This document shows positions 22,329 to 33,644 of a stretch of 64,000 bases of DNA, one piece after another. This stretch comes from Amaurobius ferox. Taxonomy: Eukaryota; Arthropoda; Arachnida; Araneae; Amaurobiidae. The stretch is from NCBI GenBank assembly GCA_951213105.1, contig OX578135.1:166585989-166649988 (forward strand). The letters are read 5' to 3'. The notes under the pieces were generated by a model, which saw nothing but the letters and a program-made list of their open reading frames with translations, did not search any database and was not told where the DNA came from. Made by a program: the position numbers and the translations under genes. The number at the start of each line of letters is the position of its first letter. Position 1 is the stretch's first letter.

Positions 22329-25300
22329 TCTGATGTGAGCAGCACATAACTTTCCCTGCAGACTTATATACACATTCTATTTATTTTAATTAAATTTAAT
22401 TCACTATTAATTCAATTTTCGTTCTCCCTTGGTAACTGGACTCATTTTCAAAGGGGGCGTAGAGAAAAAACGAAAAAACAAAAATATCTCGAGAACGGCT
22501 AGTCCTAGTGTAATGGGGTTGGTCTTATTCTTTTCTTCGTTAAAAATTGCGTATAAAACAAGTATTTAATGGATATATTTCAGCATACGTAGTTTTTCAT
22601 TTTAGATTTTGTCGATTTTTGCAGGCCATTTTGCAGAAAAGGCAGGTTATTTTTTTCTGAATCATACCAAAATCTAATCAGCACTAGAGTGACCCACAAG
22701 CGACTTATCTACTAACTTTTGTGAAACTCGGCCCATTAGATTTTCAGATAGAGTAGATATAATCCTTTGCGGGCCATTTCGCAAAAAAAGGCGGGTTCTT
22801 TTATCCCAAAGCGTACCCAAAACTAATCAGCACCAGATTCGCCCACATGTGACTTACCTATCAAATTTTATGAAATTCGGTCAATTAGTTTTTTAGTTAG
22901 AGTGGATACAAAATCTGCACAGACAGACACACACACAGACGTCACTCTAAAAATAGTTTTATCGTATTCTAGAGGTCTCGAAACTTGTAGATCCGTCGAA
23001 AACTCGAGTTGCGATTTTCGGCATGATTTCAATACTTTCCCTATACATTACCATGTATTGCAGGGAAAGTAAAAATCTGATGTGGTTGCACATGACTTTC
23101 CCTGCAGACTCAAAATCATATTTTCTTTATTTCTTTAATAATTCATTAGAATGAGTTTAATTTCACATTGGAATCATCACTTTTCCGAAAGCGGCGTAAC
23201 AAAAATGCAAGAAATCTCAAATATCTTGAGAACGGTTAGTCCTAAAGTATAATGGAGTGTGTTATATAATTTTTCTCTTCAAAAATTGCGTATAAAACAA
23301 AAATTTAATTGATACATTTGGGCATACACTAAGTTGTCTTTTTTTTTTAGATTTTGTCGATTTTGGCGGGCCATTTCGTATAAAAAGCCAAGTTGTTCTT
23401 TTCCGAATCGTACCAAAATCTAATCAGCACCAGAGTATCCCACAAGTAACTTATCTACCACATTTTTTGAAATTTGGTCAATTAGTATTTTAGTTAGAGT
23501 GGATACATGAAATTTTTGCGGGCCATTTCGTAAAAAAAAGGCGGGTTCTTCTTTTTCGAATCGTATCAAATTCTAATCAGCACCACAATATCCAACAAGT
23601 AACTTACCTACCAAATTTTGTTAAATTTGGTCAATTAACATTTTAGCTAGAGCGGATATATGAAATTTTTACGGGCCATTTCGCAAAAAAAGGCGGGTTC
23701 TGTTTTTACGAATCGTACCAAAAACTAATCAGCACCAAGGTCACATAAAAGCGACTTACCTACCAAATTTTATGAAATTCGGTCCATTAGTTTTTGTGTT
23801 AGAGTGGATACATACATTGCACAGACAGACACACAGACACACAAACAGACAGACACACAGACACACAAACAGACACACACACAGATGTCATGCTAAATAT
23901 AGTATTTTCGTATTTTAGAGGTCTCGAAACGTGTAAATCCGTCGAAAACTCGAGTTGCGATTTTCGACATGATTCCAATACTTTCTCTATACATTACCAT
24001 GTATTGCAGGGAAAGTAAAAATCTGATGTGGGCAGCACATGACTCCCTGCAGACTTATATTCACGTTCTACTTATTTAAATTAAATTTAATTAATTTTTA
24101 ATTCAATTTTCGTTCTCATTTGAAAACTGGACTTATTTTCAAAAATGGTGTAGGAAAAATACGAAAAACTAAAATATCTCGAGAACGGCTAGTCCTAGTG
24201 TAATGGGGTTGGTCTTATTCTTTTCTTCGCTAAAAATTACGTATTAAACAAGCATTTAATGGCTATATTTGAGCATACGTAGTTCTTAAGTTTAGATTTT
24301 GATGATTTTTGCGGGCCATTTTGCAAAAAAGGCAGGTTATTTTTTATCGAATTATACCAAAATCTAATCAGCACCAGGGTGGCCTACAAGCGACTTATCT
24401 ACCAAATTTTGTGAAATTCGGTCCATTGGTTTTTCAGTTAGAGTGGATACAAGCTTTTGCGGGCCATTTCGCAAAAAAAGGCGGGTTCTTTTAACCCGAG
24501 TCATACCCAAAACTAATCAGCACCAGATTCGTGCACAAGTAACTAACCTACCAAATTTTATAAAATTCGGTCAATTAGTTTTTTAGTAAGAGTGGATACA
24601 ATATCTTCAGAGACAGACAGACAGACACACAGACAGACACACAGACACACAGACACACACACAGACGTCACGCTAAAAATAGTTTTTTCGTATTCTAGAG
24701 GTTTCGAAACGTGTAGATCCGTCGAAAACTCGAGTTGCGATTTTCGACATGATTCCAATACTTTCCCTATACATTACCATGTATTGCAGGGAAAGTAAAA
24801 ATCTGATGTGGGCAGCACATGACTTTCCCTGCAAACTTATATCCACGTTCTATTTATTTCAATTAAATTTAATTCACTTTCAATTCAATTTTCGTTCTCA
24901 TTTGATAACTGGACTTATTTTCAAAGGTGGCGTGGAAAAATACGAAAAAAACTAATATATCTCGAGAACGGCTAGTCCTAATGTAATGGGGTTGGTCTTA
25001 TTCTTTTCTTCGTTAAAAATTACGCATTAAACAAGCATTTAATGGATATATTTGAGCATACGTAGCTTTTTAGTTTAGATTTTGATATTTTTTGCGGGCC
25101 ATTCTGCAATAAAAGGCAGGTTATTTTTTTCTGAATCGTACCAAAATCTAATCAGCACCAGGGTGACCTATACGTGACTCATCTACCGAATTTTGTGAAA
25201 TTCGGTCCATTAGTTTTTCAGCTACAGTGGATACAAGCTTTTGCGGGCCATTTCACAAAAAAGGCGGGTTCTTTTATTCCGAATCGTACCCAAAACTAAT

Positions 25301-26012
25301 CAGCACCAGCCCCGGCCACAAGTGACTTAGCAACAAAATTTTGTGAAATTCGGTCCATTAATTTTTTAGTTAGAGTGGATACAAAATCTGCACAGACAGA
25401 CAGACACAGACAGACAGACAGACAGACACTTTCCCTGCAGACTTATATCCACGTTCTCTTTATTTTAATTACATTTATTTCACTTTTATTGAATTTTCGT
25501 TCTCATTCGGTAACCGGGCTTATTTTCAAAGGTGGCGTAGGGAAAGTACGAAAAACTAAAATATCTCGAGAACGGCTAGTCCTAGTGTAATGGGGTTGGT
25601 CTTATTATTTTCGTCGTTAAACATTACGTATTAAACGGGCATTTTATGGATATATCTGAGTATACCTAGTTCTTTAGTTTAGATTTTGAAGATTTTTGCG
25701 GGCCGTTTTGCAAAAAAAGGCAGGTTATTTTTTTCCGAATCGTACCAAAATCTAATCAGCACCAGAGTGACCTATACGTGACTCATCTACCGAATTTTGT
25801 GAAATTCGGTCCATTAGTTTTTCAGCTAGAGTGGATACAAGCTTTTGCGGGCCATTTCGCAAAAAAATGCGGGTTCTTTTATTCCGAATCGTACCCAAAA
25901 CTAATCAGCACCAGCCCCGCCCACAAGTGACTTACCTACCAAATTTTGTGAAATTCGGTCCATTAGTTTTTTAGTTACAGTGGATACAAAATCTGCACAG
26001 ACAGACAGACAC

Positions 26013-26043
<31 letters not shown>

Positions 26044-26835
26044 CACAGACAGACAGACAGACAGACACACGAACAGACGTCACGCTAAAAATGGTTTTTT
26101 CGTATTCTAGGGGTCTCGAAACGTGTAGATCCGTCGAAAACTCGAGTTGTGATTTTCGGTATGATTCCAATACTTTCCCTATACATTACCATGTATTGCA
26201 GGGAAAGTAAAAATCTGATGTGGTCAGCACATGACTTTCCCTGCAAACTTATATCCACGTTCTATTTATTTCTATTAAATGTAATTCACTTTTAATTCAA
26301 TTTTCGTTCTCATTCGGTAACCGGGCTTATTTTCAAAGGTGGCGTAGGGAAAGTACGAAAAACTAAAATATCTCGAGAACGGCTAGTCCTAGTGTAATGG
26401 GGTTGGTCTTATTCTTTTCGTCGTTAAACATTACGTATTAAACGGGCATTTAATGGATATATCTAAGTATACCAAGTTCTTTAGTTTAGATTTTGAAGAT
26501 TTTTGCGGGCCGTTTTGCAAAAAAAGGCAGGTTATTTTTTTCCGAATCGTACCAAAATCTAATCAGCACCAGAGTGACCTATACGTGAGTCATCTACCGA
26601 ATTTTGTGAAATTCGGTTCATTAGTTTTTCAGCTAGAGTGGATACAAGCTTTTGCGGGCCATTTCGCAAAAAAAGGCGGGTTCTTTTATTCCGAATCGTA
26701 CCCAAAACTAATCAGCCCTAGCCCCGCCCACAAGTGACTTACCTACCAAATTTTGTGAAATTCGGTCGATTAGTTTTTTAGTTACAGTGGATACAAAATC
26801 TGCACAGACAGACAGACAGACACACAGACAGACAC

Positions 26836-26866
<31 letters not shown>

Positions 26867-27020
26867 CACAGACACACGCACAGACGTCACGCTAAAAATG
26901 GTTTTTTCGTATTCTAGAGGTCTTGAAACGTGTAGATCCGTCGAAAACTCGAGTTGTGATTTTCGGCATGATTCCAATACTTTCCCTATACATTACCATG
27001 TATTGCAGGGAAAGTAAAAA
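22329..27020 (+). repeat. Head-to-tail array of six family X units
   Basis: Units: 22329-23075, 23076-24021, 24022-24801, 24802-25427 (3' truncated), 25428-26213 (5' end missing ~25 bp) and 26214-27020. Each complete unit begins TCTGATGTGGGCAGCACATG and ends with the hairpin CTTTCCCTATACATTACC / TGTATTGCAGGGAAAG plus AAAA. Within each unit lie AATATCTCGAGAACGGCTAG, one to three ~150 bp modules (GCGGGCCATTTCGCAAAAAA ... AGAGTGGATACA), a CAGA/CACA microsatellite and ACGTCACGCTAAAAATAG. The fourth and fifth units are fused inside the CAGA tract, which looks like unequal exchange or slippage. No coding capacity; ORFs across the CAGA tracts repeat from unit to unit only because the DNA does. Confidence 0.85.
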
Positions 27021-27417
27021 TAGATTGTAGGCAAATGGCAGTAAATGTATAACTGAATTAAAAGTTTTTCTTAGCATGAGAGAGAGGGATAAGGGCGCTG
27101 CAAATAAGTAGACATAAGATCACGAATAATAAAGAAATATTCGTAATTAAAGGAAGCTTTGAGATTGCTGGCATAAATTGAAGGAGGGGAAGGGGTATTT
27201 TTTTTCAATAACTTTAGATCATGCCCCTACTACAACAATCAGCATTGATAGACCTGTTTTTCACTTCCTGGTGTTCATCAGCAATTAATAGCCGTAATTG
27301 ATGTGGCAACAAAGAAACTTATTTTTAAAAATATAAAGACAACCAAAAATTGGCTATTATCAAAAGTCTTTAATTAAAATTCTCCATCTATAACGTGCAC
27401 AAAAATTCACAACCATA

Positions 27418-27455
27418 GCTCTTCCGGACACTATTATGCCCTTCTTCAGTGACAA
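27418..27455 (-). ncRNA. Hammerhead-like motif at Penelope element 3' end
   Basis: Minus strand reads CTGAAGA, AGGGCA TAATAG TGTCC, GGAAGA. The GGGCA and TGTCC segments pair (one G-U) to make a stem II, between a CTGANGA-like box and a GAAA-like box, the core order of hammerhead ribozymes, which are known at the ends of Penelope-like elements. The two core boxes carry changes (A for U in CUGAUGA; GGAA for GAAA), and I could not define stems I and III, so activity is doubtful. Confidence 0.4.
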
Positions 27456-27848
27456 AGTGAAAACAAGTGGAAAACATTAGCTTAAACAAGCGCGAGATAA
27501 AATTTGCATATAAATCATTTTACATTTTGAATACGATACATTTAAAAAACATAACGTAATCACAAAATACAAATTGAAAAAAGGCATAAATTGCAGGTTA
27601 ACCAATATATATGTAGTCAAATGCAACAGAAAGCAGCTACTAAATATCCAGAAGATCATAGAATGGTTTAACACGCAGTGAGTCGAGAACGAGACGTCAA
27701 GCATAACTGAGGGTCTGAACGGGATCAAAATTGAAAATAGAATCACGGTAAAAATAAGTGAAAAGGGATTCATAAAGTAAAACATTACGGGGGGTTATTG
27801 CAGCTAATTAAAAGAAAAGTCTTATCGAACATAGGATGAAAATTATCG

Positions 27849-28163
27849 TTAATAACAAAATGGGCAAGAACCGTGGAGTTTTATATTTTTAACATCGCGA
27901 GCATGTTCAGCTAAACGAATACCGACAGTGCGTTTTGTACTTCTAATGTAGAACTTAAAATTATTTTGTAAGATAAAAGGGGGACAACGTAGTACACTCC
28001 GGCCTGACATGAGGTTATTTTTATCCTTAAATTTATCAGAACGAATACGTTTAAATAATGTTGCAACGGTAGAATGGACGGGCTTAAACTTAAACTCATG
28101 ACAAAAATGATTCAGATGACGAAAAATCGCCGGATGAAAAGGAAGACTAGATTTATACGGCAA
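27849..28163 (-). pseudogene. Penelope C-terminal GIY-YIG-like domain
   Basis: 105-codon open piece ending KFYIRSTKRTVGIRLAEHAR. The YI-x-STKR-x7-R-x-x-EH pattern matches the second half of a GIY-YIG nuclease (YIG motif, catalytic Arg, then E/H), the endonuclease that nicks target DNA for these elements. The first GIY strand is not clear, and YIG is YIR here. Upstream residues KPVHSTVATLFKRIRSDKF correspond to the spacer between RT and nuclease. Confidence 0.55.
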
Positions 28164-28445
28164 AAGGTCAGAAAACGGAGCAAGGTTAGTGTCAGGATAA
28201 ATAAAATTATAGTGAATAGTGGAAAAGATTTTATAAATAAACTCAAACGAGTAAGTGGCCTATACAGCCGAGGTTAAAGATAAATTCAATTTCAGTAACT
28301 AAATCCGAAATAGATGAACAAACGTTAAAAGCACGATTAAAATGAGCAATAATGGAGGCTTTTTTAGAAGAAATTGGGTGTAGCGAGATTACAAGAATTA
28401 GAGAATGTATGTTTACAAAAAACAGAATTATGAAAGCCGAGAGAC

Positions 28446-29218
28446 TCACGGGAAACTAGGACGTCCCAAAAGTCCAATGATAAAATTAATAGTGGGGTAA
28501 ATATCATTAACAGTATTCAAAAGATTAAGGAGGTCGCTCAAACTATGATTCAAAAAAATAATAAATACATCATCCACATAACGGCACCAAAGCATAGGCT
28601 TAAGGGATAAAAAAGACAAAATCTCATTCTCGAACTCCTGCAACACAGCATCAGTCAAAATGCCAGACAAGGGGCTACTCACAGGGGCTCCCATAGTTTG
28701 CAAAAATATATTTTCACGAAAATCAAAATAATTTATCTCAGCGACAATGTTCATTGCAAAAGATTTTGCGTCGATAGAGGGAATAGTATAATTTTGGTAC
28801 AGAAGTTTTTTGGCAATACTATTATAATAGCAGTAGAAACGGGAAGATTTGTAAAAGGGGGCGTCCAAACTATGAAAGGTGCAATTAGAAACAAAATTAG
28901 TATTAAAGAGATGTTTAATGACATTTTCAGTAGAACTTACAGAATAAACACGGTTATTAAAAAATGGTTTATAAAAATTAGCTAACGCTTTTTCTAAAAA
29001 ATAAGTAGGGCCACTGCACTTAGACATAATAGGCCGCATAGGATGACCAAAAATTGACCAAAAATTTGAGGTAATTGATGGGAAGTACTGTAAACAGCAG
29101 ATTTAACAGTGGAAGTAAGATCAGAAGATTTTTTAAGCTTAGCAATCTTAGAGTTAATAGCGGCAATGGAGAACTTTTTAACAGGAATGCAATTTACCTC
29201 GGCAATACACTTATGCAT
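28446..29218 (-). pseudogene. Penelope-type reverse transcriptase, frameshifted
   Basis: The longest open stretch is 28446-29039 (198 codons). Visible motifs: RPIMSKCSGPTYFLEKALA, a first catalytic Asp in SLDAPF directly before a frame change (about 28860), MGAPVSSPLSGILTDAVLQE (template-grip motif) and WCRYVDDVFIIF with the YVDD catalytic pair. The segment just upstream (to 29218) reads LPQIFGQF in another frame, equivalent to the conserved P-x-x-Y/F-G-x-x-K element before RPI. It would copy RNA into DNA at the target; the frame change between the first Asp and the YVDD box, and loss of the reading frame after NFIIGL (28450), make it inactive. Confidence 0.8.
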
Positions 29219-29800
29219 TGAGTTTACATAATCTTCACTATTGACGAGAACCAGCTGTTTAGTTTTGTTAGTAGATAAAATAACTAAATCGGAGTAAGAT
29301 TTAAGCTTATTGAGTTCAGCGATTTCTACATGAAAAGACGAAGTTTATTTTTATATTTACTATCATTATGAAAATTAGAAATTGAACGATACATGAGCCA
29401 CATAAATCAAAGGCATGATCCACATGAATCAAAGTATCGCCCACAGGGTGGATCAAACTAACAGAAATGAAGTTAGCAGGACGATAGGCAAACTCAGGGC
29501 CACGCTCAAGAGCAAGCAGTACGCTGAATAGAGAAAATGACATGGGAAGTGCAGTTGACAAACGGGAAAGGTGTAAGAGATTTCAGCTGGATAAATTTTT
29601 TAAGTTTAAGGGCAAGAAGGTCAAAACGAAAATATGGCAAGACGAAACAGAAACGTTATCAAGCGAAGAATGATCCAACATGGGAGTGCGCCCTAAATTG
29701 TGGAAACGATCGGACTGAAAAACAATACGTGTTTTCCATACAAATTTAAGGAAACTTATGTTCAACAATTTTGCAAACTTTAGTGGCAACTATAGGAAAG

Positions 29801-30630
29801 TCAGTTTTACCACGCTGCTAGTACCAATTAAAATTTAAAATTTAAAGTTAAAAAGAAATGTTAAATTTTAAAACTTTAAAATTTTAATTTAAAATGAACA
29901 TTTTAATATCAGAAACTCACATTTTCGAATTCAATAAAATTTCATTTATCACCACAAGTCTAAGAAAATTTAAATTTTGTTAAAAAAAAATTGGTACATT
30001 TTGCTTTTTTTCACGATGTATTATTCTTTTCCAGATTTTTCCAGAATTTAAAATAGTTTGGAAAATTAAAATTTGAAATATTTTTTATTGTGTTATCAAA
30101 TAACTTACTCATTTTAAAGCAAAACATCTTTCAATAGATAAATTTTTCAAGTATAGCTGAAAATATCTTGGGAGTAAATTAACTGTAGAAATATCAAACT
30201 TCTGTAACTATCTACCATAAAATTTTAAACTCAGAAACGCAAACGTTAGTTTCGAACTTGTTTTCGATGCAACTAATCTATTTGAGCAGGAAAATAGCAT
30301 GTTTAATAAAATATTATCCCAAAGTTTTATCCTAACCAGTTTTATCCGAACTTACACACCTATGGGTTCATATTTTAGTTTATAAATAAAATTTCGGAAC
30401 TGTATGTTCGTAATGTCGATAAATCGCAGGATATATTTCTTTTTGGTTCTTTCCCTTTAGCCGGTCGAAAGCGATAAATTGTCAGATATGGTTTAAGTAT
30501 GTTTGTTCTAAAGCATTATATTTTTATATTGTTTGAAAATATTTTAAATTTCTATCTATTTTCTATCAATTTTGTTTTCGTCGGAAGTATTTTGTGATTT
30601 GATGTTCCGGTTCGTGAAAATTTTCTGATT
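29801..30630. other. Unassigned AT-rich spacer
   Basis: Very AT-rich with TTTAAAATTTTAA-type text at 29830-29905; nothing recognised. Confidence 0.35.
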
Positions 30631-30634
30631 TGAC

Positions 30635-30770
30635 TTATGCTCTATATGCAATGCTCTATAATTATACTTATGCTCTATATACTTATACTTATGCTCTATA
30701 TACTTATACTTATGCTCTATATACTTATGCTCTATATGCAATGCCCTATATGCAATGCTCTATATAAATT
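30635..30770 (+). repeat. Minisatellite of GCTCTATAT units
   Basis: Repeats of TTATGCTCTATATAC (about 15-21 bp), six or more copies, continuing in degraded form beyond the hAT piece (30879, 30911). Overlapping ORFs on both strands are artefacts. Confidence 0.8.
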
Positions 30771-30791
30771 TTGCAATGTAATCAAAATAAA

Positions 30792-30878
30792 CTCTGACGG
30801 GCCGGATACCTGGCATGTCCGGCACGTTACCGCGGGCCGGATTGATGGTGCTCGCGGGCCGTAGTTTGGAGACCCCTG
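30792..30878 (+). mobile_element. hAT transposon 3' end fragment
   Basis: Contains GGGCCGGA, CGCGGGCCGGAT and terminates CGCGGGCCGTAGTTTGGAGA + CCCCTG. CAGGGGTCTCCAAACTACGG read inverted is a well-known hAT (Charlie/Tip100-like) terminus. The 8 bp ctctatat follows directly and also precedes at 30757, but that sequence is the local minisatellite unit so it cannot be counted as proof of a duplication. The left terminus is missing. Confidence 0.6.
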
Positions 30879-30879
30879 C

Positions 30880-31960
30880 TCTATATGCATGGACTTGTTT
30901 CATTACATTTACGCTCTATATTCAATGAAACAGGTAAATAAATGAAATTAAACTGTCGTTCGCGCAGCGGATGTAAGCATATGTTCTATGTACCACGAAA
31001 CATATCTTCGCAACCAGCTGTTGCTAGGTGTGACCTCAGGCAGCCAGCGGAGCAGGATCCTGTGATGTGTTATCAGGGGACGATTGCCAGCGAGGTAAGC
31101 CCGCGCAGCATGCGTTGGTCCATGTTCGAATTACCATGGACCAACTGTTGCACAATTAAACTATATTTGGCGATTTATCGTTTACGCTCTGCTAAAGCAA
31201 AAGTATTCTTTTCTTAAATTAGAGAGATAATGTTAATGGGACATCAACCAATTTAGGTTGTAATCAACATTTCTTTGAACTTAACAGGTATTTGAAAATT
31301 TAACGGAAAGAAATGGTTAAATTTTAATAATATCACAGAAATATCTGAAGAACAAACTTTTAGAAACAAGAGTCTTTATTTTTCTTCAAACAAGAACATT
31401 TTTTTCCGAAACAAATGGAATATATTTGCTTAAAATTTATATCAAAACTTTGCCATGTAATTTTAATTTTTGAAATGCATAAAGATATCATATTACATGT
31501 TCTTTTTAAACCTAAAACTCTTCCTTGCGAGAAAAATGCGCAACACGATATTAGCTATGCCAGATGAAGATTCTGAATTCCAATCTTACCCAAAATAATA
31601 GGAAAACATTCAGAATGCAAACGGCATTTTCCCCGTTGCCATGGTGACAAACAAAACTCGTAATCGCAGATATGTACTCAAGAAAAATGTGCCGAAGTTC
31701 TGAAAAACAATCTGATAAAAGTTTCCGATTAAAAGAATGGATATTCGATAACGACGACTAGAAATGTTACAATCTGAAATTAAAATACTTTGCACGTAGC
31801 GGTATAAACAGATGGTTAAAAGTATTAAAGATTGAAACTCTTTTAATCAACTATTTACGCTGTTACTAACGAACTATTTTTTTAATTACAGATTATTTTA
31901 ATCTGCAGTTATTTATTGATTAGTTGATTATTTTTATCTCTCTATCTCTCTCTATCTATC
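30880..31960. other. Unassigned spacer
   Basis: No recognised feature. A GC-richer patch at 30955-31140 carries a 91-codon ORF without recognisable motifs; otherwise AT-rich. A TATC/TCTC and TA microsatellite closes it at 31938-31983. Confidence 0.35.
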
Positions 31961-31983
31961 TATCTATATATATATATATATAA

Positions 31984-32110
31984 TAAAGTCTGTTTGTTCT
32001 GTATACAATGTGACAGTTTCTGACGCAGTTTTATCAATATTGGTACGGTTATTCGCTACTTCACTGCGGGTAACCTCTTTGAGATATTAATAAAAAAACG
32101 CATAATTTAA
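31984..32110 (+). repeat. Helitron-like 5' fragment
   Basis: ATAATAAAGTCTGTTTGTTC and GAGATATTAATAAAAAAACG resemble the first part of the Helitron family at 10.4 kb. The TTAA palindrome is inserted after it, and a further family piece (ATGATATCATGTCGCTGGGC) follows at 32931-32950. Confidence 0.4.
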
Positions 32111-32873
32111 GGGTGAGAGTCAATAAATCTTCTGCCCTATCCGCGCTTTGTTAACTTTCGCAGAACACATTTTTCGCCGAAATTCTGCTCAAACAGTTGC
32201 GAAATATGTTCTGAAAAATAAAATGTAATGCTTAGATGATATTAAAACTAAATTTAATACTCAATAAAATATAGAATATATTTTTTATCGTAATACAATA
32301 TATTTTTGGTGCTGCCATCTGTTGTCGTAATTTAATTCATACCGACTATTTATATTTTTTAATGAACATTTTTAAATGTCTATTCCTTCTAATACGGTAT
32401 TAAATACAACAAATCATATATAATAATTCCACAATCACGAAAAGGTAATTGAACTTGGACTTGAAGACAAGACTGCAGTCCTCAGTGATGTACATTCAGA
32501 TCACCTTATCAAATTTATAAAATGAGAGATTTCCTTTCCGTGATTGTGGTATTATTATATGGGATCTGTTGTTGCATTTAATACTGTATTAGAAGGAATA
32601 TACATTCAAAAATGTTCATTAAAAATAAAAATAATCCGTATGAATTAAATTACGACAACAGATGGTAGCACTAAAAATAATTTGGATTAAAATAAAAAAT
32701 ATATTCTATATTTTATTGAGTATGAAATTTAGTTTTAATATAATCTAATCATTGCATTTTATTTTTCAGAAAATATTTTGCAACTGTTTGAGCAGAATTT
32801 CGGCGAAAAATATGTTCTGCGAAAGTTTACAAAGCGCGGATAGGACAGAAGATTTACTGACGCTCACCCTTAA
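32107..32873. mobile_element. TTAA-flanked long palindrome (759 bp)
   Basis: Element 32111-32869 lies between TTAA (32107-32110) and TTAA (32870-32873). Arms of about 345 bp are near-perfect inverted copies (start GGGTGAGAGTCAATAAATC; end inverse of GGGTGAGCGTCAGTAAATC) around a short centre near 32450-32505 (TTGAAGACAAGACTGCAGTC). TTAA duplication is the signature of piggyBac-type transposition, though piggyBac ends usually start CCC and not GGG. Non-coding MITE. Confidence 0.75.
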
Positions 32874-32984
32874 TCTTCCATTGAAAAAGCTTTATTCAGC
32901 CGATAATTTTTTGAAACTTTAATTGAAGAAAATGATATCATGTCGCTGGGCAACGGAATTAAACCAAATGTGTTGTTTATTCGG

Positions 32985-33584
32985 CAGACGATGTTTGTTT
33001 TATTTCCATTGTTTCGAATGAGTAATTTTCCCTCACTGGCGTCTTTCCTTTTCTCTTCTTCGAAGGCCGGCAGAGGAAACCCGATGATATGAGCAGTCTA
33101 CGATGTGAGCATGACGTGATCGCAGGGTTTCCAGAATTTTAGCGTTCAAGAAGGGATTCCAGATCTGGCCATTTATCGCCAATTTGGTGACATTCATCGA
33201 CTTTCCGAATATTCGAGAAGCATCTCCAAATAACGCATATTCTACACAATAGAAGAGATTTCCAGAAGTTTCCATGGAGAGTCTATAAATGAGTCATTAC
33301 TGAGTCAGAGAGTTCAGTTGATGAGTTGATAAGATACGAGTAACAGTGAACTGTAGCTTTTGTGAATGTTGAGAACAGTAGCTGCTGCTTTGTGAAAGTA
33401 TTTTCGTCAGTTTTTTGAGAATAATATCGCTTATTTTCAGAAATTGGTGAAGCATTTAAGTGCTGTTAGATGGCATATTGTTGTTTACTTTGTGCTTGTG
33501 ACTGAATGTCAGTTATTCAGAAACTTGGATTCAGTCTTGTATCCTGCTTGTACACTCACGGTTACAGAGGATACGTTTGTAACA
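32985..33584 (+). repeat. LTR-like repeat, 5' end unclear
   Basis: Matches the element at 48795-49312 over most of its length: ATCTGGCCATTTATCGCCAATTTGG, a TCCATGGAGAGTCTATAAATG-like segment, GAGAACAGTAGCTGCTGCTTTGTG and the end ACAGAGGATACG-TTTGTAACA at 33584. The TATAAA-bearing segment near 33284 could be a promoter. The TGTTACG start is missing here. Confidence 0.5.
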
Positions 33585-33644
33585 ATATGATTTAAATAAT
33601 AAAGAAATTGATATAAAAATAAATTTTATAAATAAACGATATTA

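Larger units (their letters stand above)
27420..29800 (-). mobile_element. Degenerate Penelope-like retroelement
   Basis: Minus-strand element with, in order, an N-terminal part (29316-29790; ALERGPEFAYRPANF motif), an RT (28446-29218), a connector resembling LDVLVSRES and FHNSVFCKHTFSN (about 28370-28450), and a C-terminal GIY-YIG-like endonuclease tail (27849-28000; FYIRSTKRTVGIRLAEH followed by HGSCPFCY). This RT plus GIY-YIG layout is typical of Penelope-like elements. Several frame changes and stops separate the parts, so it is dead. The 3' end is near 27420 with a hammerhead-like motif; no flanking long repeat was found. Confidence 0.75.

Noticed and set aside
24592..27017. Repeated ORFs with DTKSAQTDRQT and similar text
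   Set aside because: The same frame recurs because X units and their CAGA tracts are repeated; no start context or homology.
22329..27020. CRISPR array
   Set aside because: Units are ~780 bp with no short constant repeats and unique spacers, and the genome context is eukaryotic.
27477..27785. 102-codon minus-strand hydrophobic ORF
   Set aside because: In the 3' untranslated part of the Penelope element, after the nuclease domain; Phe/Leu-rich composition reflects T-rich DNA.
28698..28985. Plus-strand 95-codon ORF
   Set aside because: Shadow of the Penelope RT on the opposite strand.
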